Assembly: GCA_016785225.1 (NCBI GenBank)
Contig: JAFBJZ010000880.1
Coordinates: 124,001 to 188,000, forward strand
From: Psettodes erumei
Lineage: Eukaryota > Chordata > Actinopteri > Pleuronectiformes > Psettodidae
Direction of reading: 5' to 3'
Length of the DNA stretch: 64,000 nt
Both the position numbers and the translations under genes were made by a program. Position 1 is the first letter of the stretch, and every line of letters begins with the position of its first letter. The notes beneath the pieces are model-generated. The model had not been told where the DNA came from, made no database searches, and worked only from the letters and a program-made list of their open reading frames with translations. This document shows, piece after piece, positions 50,845 to 62,887 of the stretch.

Positions 50845-51376
50845 GATGACTGGAAACTTGTCTCTGTGGATTTCCACTCCTGCTGCTCCTTTACAGAATA
50901 TCTCTGTCTTCATCACCTCATCTGCACCTTCCCCTCCACCCTGGGACGCTCCATCATTTACAGTGGCAGCTCACTGCCGGGTAGTGGCCACACTGGTGCT
51001 ATTTGTTTTTGCTGCTGTTAGTAACCTGTCAGTCCTCATCAGCGTGTGCTGGGGGCGGGGTTATCGCCTGGCAGCACACCTCCGCCCACTTATTGCCAGT
51101 TTGGCATCAGCTGATCTGGTGATGACTTTTGTGGTAATGCCACTGGATGCCATTTGGAACATTACAGTGCAGTGGTATGCTGGAGATGTAGCGTGCAAGC
51201 TGCTGTGTTTCCTCAAGCTATTTGCCATGCACTCAGCTGCATTCATACTGGTGGTGGTGAGTCTGGACCGCTATCGGGCCATCCTTCATCCTCTGGACTC
51301 TCTGGATGCTGGGCTCAGGAACAGACGCATGCTACTTGTGGCCTGGACTCTGAGTGTGCTGCTGGCCTCTCCCCAG
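50845..51376 (+). CDS. gnrhr: gnrhr coding exon 1 (N-terminus to TM4)
   Basis: A tract ending gtaacag|G puts a splice acceptor one base before the ATG at 50846, so upstream untranslated exon(s) are implied. It encodes 177 residues ending LLASPQ, with donor CAG|gtacgt and phase 0. It covers TM1-TM3, the DRY motif and TM4. A frame opening at 50834 with GTG lies across the acceptor and is not used. Confidence 0.94.
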
Positions 51377-54300
51377 GTACGTGATCATTTCTATGAGCAA
51401 TGCTAAGTTTATGTACACATGCTTAACACTAAATTGACTAGTGGATCCACTAACATTATTAGAATCTAAATGAGGTAATGATTGTGTATAGTACCAGACA
51501 AAACCAGAGACTGGACGTGCTTTTTTTCACCTGTTCAGCATGTTGACAGGGTAGCTAACAGTCAGTAGGGCGTTACACATAAACTGGTCAACTACAACCG
51601 GCATTCGTCAGAGTTGCACTGTGTTTCACCCCTGGAATAAATTGGTTAAGTTAAAATGTAAAGTGCAACTTCTCTTAAGTTTGCAGCAAATCAGCCAGCC
51701 AGTCAGAATGTTGAATGCTGACATGTGACATCTATTTTGTTGCAAAAAGCAAATCTGGCCATAAATGGAAAGGAACACTAAAGGGACACTAAAAAAGAGA
51801 AAGAGACCAAACCCCCTTTCCCCCCTTTTTGTATTTGTATGTAAAAATATTATATTGGAAATCCTTCCTTTTAGTGTCCCTAAGTCCCTGGCATGACATG
51901 TAGTGTCAGTGACTTTATGGCTAGGAAATATGCTTCATCTTTTGAAAGTACAGCAGTACAGAGCTATAAAGTAGTAGCCCGAATCAGGGATGGACTGGGA
52001 CTATATTTCAGCCTGGGACTTTGAGATAGACATTTTATGCAAGCAGAAAATTTCTTGGGCAGAATTGTAGCACTAATAATGTTTTTTGTCGTATGAAAAG
52101 AATGAGGTGTATATATTTGTTGTTGTCTGTTATAGCATTTCTTATCTTGGTTGATGTTTGGCACATTTAGCTTCATCTCGTGCCAACATTTTTCTTTCTT
52201 ATTTTTTCTGCACCAGCTATTGGTTTTGCATCTGTCTTCTTTCTTTATACCATTGTTTTCTGCCAAAAAGTGTCTCTGTTACTGCACAAAACTGATGGAA
52301 AGTAGACTCCTCCTGTTGGTGCCGTTCAGCCAATCATATATCAGCAAAAAGGAGGCTGAGTTCCAAATCAGGGGGGACCACTCATACCCCCCCCCATACT
52401 GAAAGTATTACATCGGCCAAGCCTGAAGGGAACAGACCATGTTCTGCTGCCAGGGCCTGGCAAGGCCACAGACCATATAGTAAATCACATTGGAAATTGG
52501 AAAATAACTCTTTGACCACCAACTGGTTGGAAAGGTCTGGCCATTCAGGAATATTCCTCTGGCCTATTCAAGGACCATGCATGACTATCTTCCAGAAGTC
52601 AGACATTTCAGTACCTCAGCAGCAGGAAGAATTTTATAAACACAAATTGAACAAATCGTTTGAAATCACCTGTGCAATGGTTTACCAACATGTCACGGAC
52701 CAGTGCTGAGTCATAGCTCAGTCAAAGACAGTCACTGATACCAAATATACACACATTTATACACACTTGATTACATGGAGGCCCACAACACAGAAAAAGC
52801 AGACCACAGACACTAAATAGAAAAGCACACTGTTATGTGTTTATCAATCATGTCATAGGATCACTCTCTGCTACAGTGTCGCAGGCAATAAGGGACCCCT
52901 TTGTCATTTGAACAACATAGGGAAGTTTCTTATTTTAATAACATACCAATTTATAATCTTATAAGAAACATTAGTTTTAATGAGATGTGTTGATTTTGTG
53001 AAATAACAAAGAAATTGTTGTAAATTGGTAAGTGACAAGTGATATGTTGTTATAAGAAGCAAAAGAAAGATTAAACATGAAAAAAATCTATTTGTAACAG
53101 AATAAAATAATAATATCATCTAAAAATAACAAGAAATCAAGCATTTTTTTGTCATGGCAGCATGTCTAACAAGTTATTAACTAACCTGTGCAGCTTCAGT
53201 GTTTTGCTGAAAAAAGCCCTAGTTAACAAACAGTTCACTTTATCTGCATCCCTGTTTGAATTTGCTTATGGATTATTCAGTAACAAGTAATTTCCCTAAT
53301 CTTATGTTTTTGTTATAATTATGATACCCTGAAGTGCATATAAATGATCATACACATCTTGCAGTCAAATAACTCCTTCATTGTGGGCTTCTTAATGTAG
53401 TTTGTTTAGTATAAACAAATATAATGTAAAGTTTGTTTAACAAATACAAACTACATCTGTGCTTGTCTGTGACTGCCCGCATTCATCGCTCATGTCTTCA
53501 CACTATTCATCCTCAGCTGTTCATCTTCAGGGCCATAAAGGCTGATGGAGTGGACTTCATTCAATGTGCGACCCATGGAAGTTTCCGGCATCGCTGGCAG
53601 GAGACAGCATACAACATGTTTCACTTTGTGACGCTGTATGTCTTCCCCCTGCTTGTCATGACTTTCTGCTACACCCGCATCCTCACCAAGATCAATGGAC
53701 GGATGCACAAGAGCAAAGGTGTGTTACTTTTTGAAGGAGTCAAAAATAATTTTTAAGTGACATCACAAAAAATGTTTCATAGGATAAATAAGCAGTCAGA
53801 CGATAAGTTTGAAAACAAACCTTGTTTAGACAAGTTAGACAACATAGTAAAATACAGTGTTGTAAAATAATTAGCTAACACATCTGTTCAAAACAATCAT
53901 CAGACTTTATAGATATATATCTATAAGTCTCTGCTTCAATTCTGATTCATCCTGCATGCAGAGTTTGGGGGGTGGGGGTGGGGGGGTCAGAGGGAGTTGA
54001 GGACAAAAAGTTGAACTTCAACTTTTTGATGGATGTTGGCATATCTGGCACTAAGCTTGGAAGTCATGACATGACATGACAAGTCAAGTGGTCACATGTC
54101 ACTGTCCCAGTGTCAGTGCTGGTAATGCTGGATGGGAGCTGTGAGCTCAAAACTATCACTAAGACTAAAAATGTCCTTGTCTGAGAACTAACTAATAATA
54201 ATTAATGTTGATTCATAATGAAGCATTTTGGATTACTCTTTCTTAAAATATGAGCTCTCTGGGATCTTGTGGTAAAGAATATTGTATATAATAGTGATTT

Positions 54301-55149
54301 GAAGTCTTCTGTCTTTTGTTTTGATCTAAACAGCTGATCTGTCGTGTAATATAGTGCGCTTAGTATGGTTGAGAAAATGTAGATTCACGTGAAAGGGCTG
54401 TTTGAGGGCAAGGTGAAATGGTGAAAATATTCTAAATATAACATTCACTTCAACTGATATTGGATCTTTTAGGTAGACATTGTTTTAGGTGGTTAAAATA
54501 CATTTTTCACTGACTCTGTGCAGAGCAGAACATGGTTCATTGTCTGTGTCACTACTAAAGTTGGGGAACACCAACTCAAATTTACTGCAGGTAATTATCT
54601 GACCATAAATAAGTATCTCATACAAACCCATATCAAACAACCTGAACTATCCCTTTTAAGGTGGTGATTACTTATGTGCTTACATTTAGGGAATATATGG
54701 TTGCTATATTTTTTCCATGTTGTGTTTACACAGATAGTGAGCAGTGCCTGAGACGCAGTGGAACAGACATGATACCCAAAGCCCGGATGAAGACCCTCAA
54801 GATGACCATTGTGATTGTTAGCTCTTTTGTCATCTGTTGGACACCCTACTACCTCCTGGGGATCTGGTACTGGTTCCAACCAGCAATTATTCAGCAAACA
54901 CCTGAGTATGTGCACCACATATTGTTTGTCTTTGGCAACCTGAACACATGCTGTGACCCTGTCATCTATGGCTTCTACACGGCATCCTTCCGGGCTGACC
55001 TTGCTGACGTGGTTGCATGTTGCTGTAGTCGCCCAACCAACAATTCCTCGCCTCGCTCTGTGGATCATCTGTCTCGTCGAAGTGCTGGAGCGGGTGGCGA
55101 GATGGAGTCTGATCTGAGCTCAAACCAGCACAGTGGGAATCCCAGTTGA
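50846..55149 (+). CDS. gnrhr: Gonadotropin-releasing hormone receptor, non-mammalian tailed type, complete in three coding exons
   Basis: Class A G protein-coupled receptor for GnRH in the plasma membrane, expected to signal through Gq/11 and phospholipase C (family knowledge). Joining 50846-51376, 53517-53718 and 54734-55149 gives 382 residues with seven hydrophobic segments. Visible residues: N60 in TM1; D90 in TM2 (SLASAD); C117 and C193 for the extracellular disulfide; the DRYRAILHP motif at 141-149; CWTPYY at 279-284; and D319 in the TM7 DPVIYG motif. N-glycosylation sequons lie at N4, N18 and N105. Asp in both TM2 and TM7, and a cytoplasmic tail of about 55 residues with a cysteine cluster, are non-mammalian GnRH receptor features; mammalian type I has Asn in TM2 and no tail. 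Extracellular loop 3 has PEY (301-303). The paralogue (type I, II or III by the different naming schemes) cannot be fixed without a tree. Confidence 0.93.
51377..53516 (+). other. gnrhr: gnrhr intron 1
   Basis: A 2140-base intron with donor gtacgt and acceptor catcctcag. I see no further exon or clearly named repeat in it. Confidence 0.9.
53517..53718 (+). CDS. gnrhr: gnrhr coding exon 2 (extracellular loop 2 and TM5)
   Basis: A 202-base exon (phase 0 to 1), acceptor catcctcag|C and donor AAAG|gtgtgt. It begins LFIFRAIKADGVDFIQC, holding the loop-2 cysteine, then HRWQETAYNMFHFVTLY and the TM5 segment, and ends RILTKINGRMHKSK. The intron after SPQ falls where I expect it in GnRH receptor genes. 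Confidence 0.94.
53719..54733 (+). other. gnrhr: gnrhr intron 2
   Basis: A 1015-base intron, donor gtgtgt and acceptor tttacacag. It contains a G-rich run near 53966-53988 and short CATGA repeats near 54064; nothing else noted. Confidence 0.9.
54734..55149 (+). CDS. gnrhr: gnrhr coding exon 3 (intracellular loop 3 to C-terminal tail, stop)
   Basis: Acceptor tttacacag|A in phase 1. The frame gives DSEQCLRRSGTDMIPKARMK, TM6 with CWTPYYLLG, loop 3 with PEY, TM7 with CCDPVIYGFYT, and a serine-rich tail ending SGNPS and TGA at 55147-55149. The long tail, with cysteine and serine clusters, is expected to allow palmitoylation, phosphorylation and arrestin-dependent desensitisation, as in other non-mammalian GnRH receptors. 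Confidence 0.94.
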
Positions 55150-55399
55150 ACATTGGTAAACAAGCATTAAGCACTGTTACAATATACAGGTCCATGCAAA
55201 TGTTTACATTTTCTTTGCAATGACAAAACGAGTAAAATATTTTTTCATCTACGCAACATTTAATGCTCATTCGGCTTGTAGATGTGTTTCTTGGTCATCA
55301 GAAGAAACAAAAAATGGTCAGAGTGTATAAAATGAAAATTATGTCAATGCAAAGGTTTGAGGTAAAACCTCAAAGTAATTAACTTTAATATGTAAAATC

Positions 55400-56020
55400 A
55401 ATTATCTAAGCTTTGACAAACATGAGTGGCCCAAGGTATGTTAAAATGTGCTTCCACTTTACATTTGCAAGTGGGTAGATCTCCAGGACAAAGGACATGT
55501 CCTGCTCAAAAAGTATTACAAGGTTACTTACAGTAGACCTGGAAGCCAAGGTAATGCCATCTAAAGTGACTGTAAAATCAGATGATATTTTTCTCATATG
55601 TATATGTAGGTAGTTCCTATAGGTCATCCAGCCCTTTATGTCTTAAAGACATGCTTGAATTTTGACTCCCTGATTTGCTTCATCTGGCTTCATAGATTAC
55701 TACAGCTTGGTATCATCTGCATAGCAATGAAAAAATCAAATAGTGCTTCTGATAATATTACATGAAAGAAACATATAGAGGGTGAAAAGTATTGGTCCCT
55801 AGCACTGAAGCCTGTGGAGCTCCATGACTGACCTTTGTGTAAGTCATGGATTAAGTATGACTTAATACAACCTTGTGTGGTTCCTTTAAGGAATGATGTA
55901 TCCAGTGAATCAATCTCATTGTAATAAGATCTTGTGTTTGATGGTGTCAGCACTAAGATCCAGCAGGAAGAGCATGGAGACAAGTCCATGATCTGAGGCA
56001 ACATCAATTTGTAATTCCCT
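55400..56020 (-). mobile_element. L2-clade LINE reverse-transcriptase remnant
   Basis: On the minus strand, in shifted frames: ASDHGLVSMLFLLDLS (the catalytic-domain LLDLSAAFDT block) near 55.95 kb, GAPQASVLG at about 55.80-55.82 kb, HCYADDTKL (the catalytic YADD) at 55703-55729, and SSDFTVTLDGITLASRS near 55.56 kb. This order is that of an L2 reverse transcriptase. Frameshifts and stops make it a relic. It sits in the receptor/IGDCC3-like convergent spacer. Confidence 0.8.
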
Positions 56021-56859
56021 GCGTTGTTTATAGTGCGAGTTATTTTTGTCTTGCATACCTAGTGAAACCTTAACAGAGTGTAATGTCTGTTTTACTTTGA
56101 CATGTGTCCACTGCAGTCCATTTAAAGCTAATTATGTCTCTTTTCTAAGATAACCACATTCTGTGTCCAGTCTGCACATGTCTATGTTCGTAGTGTGCAT
56201 GGAGCTGGCGCACTGCAGCGCATGCATGCAGAAATCCACATATCTGCACAAGAAACTGTATAATGATAACAAAAAGAGATTTAATAAGTTTTAAAATAAT
56301 GCAGATGACCTTGACTCAGGCATTTTTGACTCCTGCAGTAGAACACACATACAAAATTCTTCAGGAGAACAAAGAATGAGAGAGGTAAGACCTAGATGTA
56401 GTTGGTGATAAACTAAAATTAGAAGTCTAACTGGCTAAAAAACATATGTTATACCTTGCAGTCATGAAATAGCACAGCATATATATATATATATTCATAC
56501 AAATAGTGTGTATACTATTAAGGTCATGACATGGTTGTTTTTAAAAAATGTTTCTTTGTTTGTTTCTCTGATGTTGTTTGTATATGGAATGCAGATGAAT
56601 GTAATGTGCAATAGTTTGATTTGATAAAATAATCAATATTAATATCGATATGTGTTGAAATAAAATATTGATAAAAAACAATATCTCTATATTTCTACTT
56701 TTACCAGTAAATATTTCAGTTTCAGAATCATGACAGTGACAGTAATAAGAGAAGTTCATACAGCACATTGTGTAGCACCTTTTATGTACAGTCATTCAAG
56801 AAAAAAATTGTGTGATTTGAGTAATGGGAGACCTGTGCCCCAGTAGACCATAAAATCCT

Positions 56860-57085
56860 CTTCTCACTCTCTGTCTGTTTCTGTCTGTTAAAAGAAAGTG
56901 TTTCCTCTCCACTAGGTTCTTGCTCATTGTGAGAATTGTTGGTTTTCTCTCTCTAACACTGTGAGGTCTTGACTTTACTTTATAAATTGCCTTTTGCTGA
57001 TGATGTACAGTATATTGTGAACAGACACTTTACAAATAAAGCTGGAATGATTGGACTGGAATGGCTTGGATGTTTGTCGTGTGAG
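56860..57085 (+). mobile_element. L2-like LINE 3' tail fragment
   Basis: It carries the shared 3' region of fish L2-type elements: CTGTTAAAAGAAAGTGTTTC, CTCATTGTGAGAATTGTTGG, GTCTTGACTTTACTT and ACAAATAAAGCTGGAATG. It is similar in layout to the tail at 30.7-30.89 kb. It faces plus, opposite to the nearby minus-strand reverse-transcriptase debris, so it is a separate insertion. Confidence 0.6.
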
Positions 57086-60000
57086 GCTGCAGATGGCAGG
57101 GTCAGAACTCAGCATCCACAGCATGATTCCATGGGCCCAACCTGCCTTGCTTCAAGAGTCCAGGCTGGTGGTAGTGTTGGTGCAATGACACCAAACAATA
57201 ATAATTTGAATAGAACAGTCTATCTAGGATTAAAGAAAGTTATCTTTGTGATCTCTTGCACACCCTGGGTGAGACATAGGATCCACATGAACAAGTTTCT
57301 AGGCTAACACGGTGCATTAGTTGAGTTAACCAAATGAATGCTACAAAAAGAAAAATGGAGAAATATGAATTCAATAAAATGTTCAAAATTTCTTTATTTG
57401 GTTTTAGGCATGTTGGAATGTGATGAAGGAAGTGAATTGAAATTCAGAGGTACAGACATTCAGGTAGAGCAGTCTGCAGTCACACAGAGGTCAAGTTGTG
57501 GGTTGGAATTATCAAAGTGAAAATACTGCTATTACACTTACAAGACACTTTCAGCTCTTCTCTTCAGTATTGTAAAGTGTCCCACATATCAACAGAAACA
57601 ATACATAGCTTGAATGAGGAGTAGCTTATTCACACTGAGTATTATCAGAATACTAACTGACAATAAATATTCAATTCAGTTCATCATATGAGCGCTACAG
57701 TTTCTATGGAAAAGTGCTGGTGTTGGCTTGTATTTCCCTTCACAACTTAAAGACTTACAACGGGCTAAATAAATAAATAAGGAATCAGTTCAAGCAAATC
57801 ACATAAAACTCAGCACATGTTTTCCCTATTACCCCATGTGTTATCTAGCTATTACAGTAGCAGAACCAAAAGTATAAAAGTATAACTGCTGTAAATATTT
57901 TTGAATGCTTTAAAGTGAACCTCTGTAACATTTGCTGAACACAGTGGACACAAAGGGGGGCAATTACAGGATAAAATGCTGCAGGATAGAGTAACAGAAG
58001 CACAAGTAGAGAATAGTTGGTGCAATGACCAAATACAGCCAGTCACTCAACAATATCTATCTAAAGCTACATTAGCAAACACTAAGTACTGCTCATATCA
58101 GGCCAGGTAACTGGCCTGTCCATGTGTAATGAGTTAAACATGTATAACCTGTGAATTATTTTGCAATGGAAAAATATGTTGTTTCTTATTTCAGAAGTTA
58201 CAGTCAGTTTCATTATAAGATACAGAACTTTCATTCTCTTCCAAAGTACCAGGCTGGTGATAGACAACCCCTGATAAAAGAGTAAACCCCAAACTGTGAG
58301 AATATGTTTTGTTATTTGGGTGAACATGTGTTTCCATTAAAGAGTTGTGTGAATGTATTACATTAAAATGTAAAATAAATGTACGTATAATTACATTGCA
58401 AGTCACAGCTTGGTCTCTGTTTCCAGCTGCAACTTATTGACAGTCAGACCTCCAAACTTTTTTATATTTGCCAAAGACCAAGGCCAGCACCTCAGTCAAA
58501 ACAGGTTAAAGCTTTAGTTTTGCAGTTGGCTACAGTACACCAGAGGAAAGCATTAAAGCATTGGTTTTCATTGGTACTAGCAGCCAGTTTCTATTTTCCT
58601 ACTTTTTTTTTTTTTTTTTTTTGGGTAGTTTGTCTTCTAGTCACTGGTCAGGCAGAATGTGATTTTTGTCTTTGGAAAATTCAAGCTCAAAGACCATCAC
58701 AAAATACTCCTAACAAACACTTTCATACAATCCTTACACATCAAAAGAACATTTAAAATGACCAAAATTAACGTCATCAGATCTAATAATAATAAAAACA
58801 ATTAAAACTTTCAAAAAGCGAACATTAATTTTGGCAACTTTTCCTGTGCACAGCAGGAAGATCAAAAGACTCAAATGAAAGGAGAATGAGAAATTAATCA
58901 CTGAAAAGAGAAGCAACAGATGTTTTTCATTTTAAAAACTAGTTTAACCACTACACACCTCACACTACAAAAACACAGTGAGGTTTTCCATATCAAATAC
59001 ACTTTTTGGTATCACAATGGCTTAAAATCTTTCAGTTTTGTAAGAAATAAGAGGTAAGGGAGAGCCCTAATATGTATACTGCTCTGTTTTGAATAAACCT
59101 TTAACACTCATAAAAGATTAAGGTAAACCTTGAGGACCATAAAAGCTTGAGGCAACAGGCACATTTTATCCATAATATACAGTAAAAACTTCTTCAATCA
59201 TGTAAAAAGAGGAAAAGATCTGGTTCAAATAATGTTTCTCATTTAAATTCCAAAATCAGAAATCACAGCCAATGGGAGTCAAAACTAATGTCAAAGTGAC
59301 TGTTTAAATGTATTGTCATTTATCAATGAAAAGGAAAAAACTGTATTTATGACACATAAGAATTTTTGGCATCACAGCTGCCTGATGTTAGCTGTGCACT
59401 GTGGATGTTTAGTCATTCAGCAGGCAAGGAGCAACATAGAGTATGTTGATAAGAGACCCTAACTAGTAAGTCATTGTGGGTTGCTTAGACAAAACCTCAT
59501 CGGGTATATTGTGCTTATATTCTGCCTGTTAGCATTAGTAAAAGGCATTAGCCTACAATGAAATAATTTCATTGGACCAAACAGCAATCTATTGTTCTGT
59601 AACCTAAAAATATAAAATAGAAATTTATCCTTTAGGCCACTGATTTTCTTCTTAATAGATGAGAATCTTGAAATGTAATTTCAGCTGGACTTTAAATTTA
59701 ATTGTATTTTTTGGTGATTAACTTGGGTTGAATGTAACATTTTGAATCTAAATTCGTGGTTCCTGCTCAAAGCTGCTGGCCCCAAGGTTTACCTACTGTT
59801 AGTTGTTCACACACATTTTAGGCTCAAGCAAACATCTGTGCTTTGGTTGTGAGGCAGTGTAAAGGTAGCGAATATGAATGTTAAATATGAGAAGGTATTT
59901 GGTTACACTTTTCAGAAGAGAAAGCTAAATATTTGGCAAGTACTCAACTACTTTGAAATAGAAAGCAAGTATTCCTTATAGTATTGACATAAAAAGTCTT

Positions 60001-60820
60001 TCAAAATATCTGAAATCTTCATTTGGTTACTTAAAAATCAAAAGTTAGAAACAACAGGATACAGTTCTATGTTGAAGGGGTGCACCTGGAATGACTTCCA
60101 AACTAAGAAAAGGATGTAAAATATAGTATTTAAAAAGGGCAATGAAATTATGAGATAATTTTTTTGGCATGGATTCAGTTAAAGCACTTTACGCACAGAT
60201 GACCCCTTTCAAACAGGAACAGTCCAAAATTTTAAATGTAATCTCTCTTAAAATACATTTTAAAAGAAAATAAAGAAAACCATCAAAATGTTAACATCTT
60301 TGGGTATCATTCAGCTTGGTTTTCATATGTGAACTTTTTGGATAGGCTGACACAGAGACACAAGCCTTGTCCGTGCATTCAGGCAAGCATCACCATAAAA
60401 CTTCCTTTGCCACCAACTCAGTGTCACTGAGGTCCAGGGACCAATTTGGCATCTGGAGAGTTAAGTTGGCAGCAAGGCCTCAAACAGTCTTTTTTGGCTT
60501 ATCTTCATGACAACAGGTTGTACAGCTCACACAAGAATTCTCTTTTTTTCTTGGATGGACTTCATGGAGACAGTAAATGCAAGGCTGAAATGTTCGCGAG
60601 CGTTCGGTCCATATTTTCCATGAGCTCCATCCTGCACAAAAAGGTGGATACTTGAGGGTATTTGAAAGCCATGGATGACCACATAATGGAGCAACAATAC
60701 AAAAAAGAGACACTATATGTCCTCCTTCTGATCTCTTCTTCAGAAAAATTGAAGATGTCAAGCAAAACATGCTGCTGGACACACAGGTTGTTCAGGCTCT
60801 TCAGGCTGGTAGAGTAAGGT
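57086..60820. other. AT-rich spacer, probably holding the IGDCC3-like 3' untranslated region
   Basis: No coding exon supported. A T20 run lies at 58603-58622. The high AT content and position downstream of the minus-strand gene suit a 3' untranslated region, but its end is not fixed. Confidence 0.5.
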
Positions 60821-60988
60821 TCAGACTGCCATGTTTAAGCTCTCCATGGTAGTTGTCCTGGTGGCCACCCTCTGGACTGGCCTGGTTGGTGGCTGGTATG
60901 GAACACTGGCACTGGCACTGGTTGAGGAAGTAGCTGAAGGGACAGGCCTTTTTAGTTGAGGTACTGTAGCACAAGCAGCATCAACAGG
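60821..60988 (-). CDS. Alternative candidate last exon of the IGDCC3-like gene (proline/serine/threonine-rich)
   Basis: After a weak acceptor (gggttag|C) a 55-codon frame reads PVDAACATVPQLKRPV, a Ser/Ala run, YQPPTRPVQRVATRTTT and MESLNMAV, then TGA. It also fits phase 0 from the 62785-62887 exon. The composition looks like a cytoplasmic tail, but the acceptor lacks a good pyrimidine tract and I recognise no homology. Confidence 0.3.
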   Translation of the reverse strand, partial: PVDAACATVPQLKRPVPSATSSTSASASVPYQPPTRPVQRVATRTTTMESLNMAV

Positions 60989-61705
60989 CTAACCCTGGTC
61001 TCAACTATGGCTCAGACATTCTTGTCAGGCTGAGGTAGCTTTCTTTGGAAGTGTGCAGCATTTGGGTGAGGGAGAGTTGAATACAAAATACCTGTTTGCA
61101 TGGTTCATCTGGATGTTTTTTTACAGTCATTTCTCTCACCCCTGTAAGGCTTGCAAAAGCTGCCATGTTTCTTCCCTTTTTTATTGCGGAGGAACTGAAG
61201 GCAAAGGCAAGAGTTTTGTCACACCAGATTCACTGAGGTCCCAATCAGATGAGAGTATTTGGCTTCATGTAGGGTTTTAAGACAATAGTGCACATGCCAG
61301 CTTACCAGGGGCAATTTTAGAAATAGAATATTTTGGTTAAGGAACAGAATCCCACTGGTAAAGTGACATGAAGTTATGTGTTGTACATAAAAATAATGTG
61401 ACAGGACCTAATCTGGAGTGACAATGCTTTTTGAAGGCTTTTTAACATGTACATGTGCACATGCACAGGCAATAAAGGCAATAAGCTTTGGTTTGAGGGA
61501 AGGGGGGTATGCGTGTCCTCACTGTCACAGTTTTGGCCAGACGACTTCAGTTTATTAGCAGCAGGTTTTTGGAAGACTAAACATATAACTGACCACTATC
61601 AAATGGCACAGAGGATGCCTTCTGATAGGGGGCTTGGGTTTACTTGGTGAGTAACATGTAACATGTGACAGTGAGGGGGTGGGGGGTTTATATTGTTGAC
61701 CAGTG

Positions 61706-61780
61706 TTAGCCAGTGCCCATTCCAGGCAAACCTGATGACTGCTGCTCAATGATGACCTGGCACTGCGCTGGACAGGCCAC
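61706..61780 (-). CDS. Candidate terminal coding exon of the IGDCC3-like gene
   Basis: A very strong acceptor (a long pyrimidine tract ending gagcag|G) precedes a frame that continues phase 0 from the previous exon. It reads VACPAQCQVIIEQQSSG and LPGMGTG to a TAA at 61708-61706. Phase agreement and acceptor quality are the only support; no clear homology is recognised. Competing exons are at 62049-62165 and 60821-60988. Confidence 0.4.
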   Translation of the reverse strand: MACPAQCQVIIEQQSSGLPGMGTG

Positions 61781-62048
61781 CTGCTCATAAGAAGAGTCAC
61801 AAGAGCAGGACAGAAGGAGACAAGAAAGAAGAAACACAAGGAATCAGAGATCACTCAAGTATGGCATCCACAAGTAGTCCACCAGAGTACCAATGATGTT
61901 ACCCCTGGCTGTCCTCTGTGTGACTGACCTGTGAAGATACATTTGGCTTATAGTAAGGTGTGTTTTTCTAGTAGCTCCATTTGACAACTAACATCTAAAT
62001 AATCAGCAAAATCAAAATCAAAATCAGCTACCTGAGGATTTTCCTCAC

Positions 62049-62165
62049 CTTGGAGGAACCTAGAGGTCACTTCAAAGGGGAAATGTGTAAGAATTTGCCA
62101 ACTGTTGTACTTATGGTCTAAAGAAATCACAGGCAGCGCATTACCAGAAAGATGGGGTGTCCACC
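62049..62165 (-). other. Exon-like segment with good splice signals near the IGDCC3-like 3' end
   Basis: The acceptor tttatttcttag|G and the donor CTCCAAG|gtgagg bracket exactly 117 bases. One frame is open (TPHLSGNALPVISLDHKYN, then SWQILTHFPFEVTSRFLQ) but needs a phase-1 upstream exon, whereas the known upstream exon ends in phase 0, where this segment stops after 12 codons. It could be an alternative or NMD-triggering exon, or chance. Confidence 0.25.
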
Positions 62166-62194
62166 CTAAGAAATAAAGAAATGCACTCTTTGGT

Positions 62195-62230
62195 CCCTCC
62201 TTCCCTCCTTCCTTCCTTCCCCCTTTCCCT
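62195..62230. repeat. (TTCC)n pyrimidine tract
   Basis: CCTT/TTCC repeats directly upstream, on the minus strand, of the exon-like segment at 62049-62165. Confidence 0.9.
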
Positions 62231-62784
62231 TGTGCCCTCTTTGTTGGACTGGCCATCAGGCATACCCATCAGGGTTTTTTGACTGACTATCAAAAAAATC
62301 CACAACATTTCATAGTCCCCTCTATGTACACATCATCCAGGGTGCACATGAGAGAGTGCTAAGGCCTCGTGAGCTAACCTTAGCTTGAACAAATCTAACC
62401 TCAGCATACTGCATAATTAGCATACAATAATAATAATAATTTAATAATAATTTTGAAGCACAGAAGTGGTATTATGAGATGCTGGAGCTCGCTGGTTAGC
62501 ATGCTAACTTTAGTAGATCACTCTGTAACAGCTTACATAAATGTCTGACATAATCACAGCAGTTGTTTCTTCACACTCTGTTGATAAGCTTTGTGAGTTT
62601 TTGAACTTTGAAATCAGAATATGTAGATATTGCCCCTTTTGCAATTTATTGCAGAGACTTGACATGAACTAACTTTAGATGCAAGTTTGTTTTTTCTTTT
62701 TATTTCTTGTGTTTTTGGTAATGAATGTTGAGGAGGTTGTTGCAGTTGTAGAGGCTGTTAGAAGTTGAAAAAGCAAGTGACTAC

Positions 62785-62887
62785 CTGAGTCCCTGGTTCC
62801 ACTCTCGGGCAGTTTGCTCCATCTTTCGGGTTGCCATTGTGTCCTGTGTTGTCCCTCGGTACAGACCAGCTGCCTTGAGTCCCTTTA
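62785..62887 (-). CDS. igdcc3: IGDCC3-like protein, first cytoplasmic exon
   Basis: A 103-base exon (phase 2 to 0), acceptor cttttttgcag|T and donor CAG|gtagtc. It joins in frame with the transmembrane exon to give SKGTQGSWSVPRDNTGHNG, then NPKDGANCPRVEPGTQ, a polar cytoplasmic stretch without a recognisable domain. A second acceptor twelve bases upstream would add four residues in the same frame. Confidence 0.65.

Noticed and set aside
50834..50845. Earlier GTG start for the GnRH receptor adding four residues
   Set aside because: It lies across a good splice acceptor; vertebrate initiation at the ATG at 50846 is far more likely.
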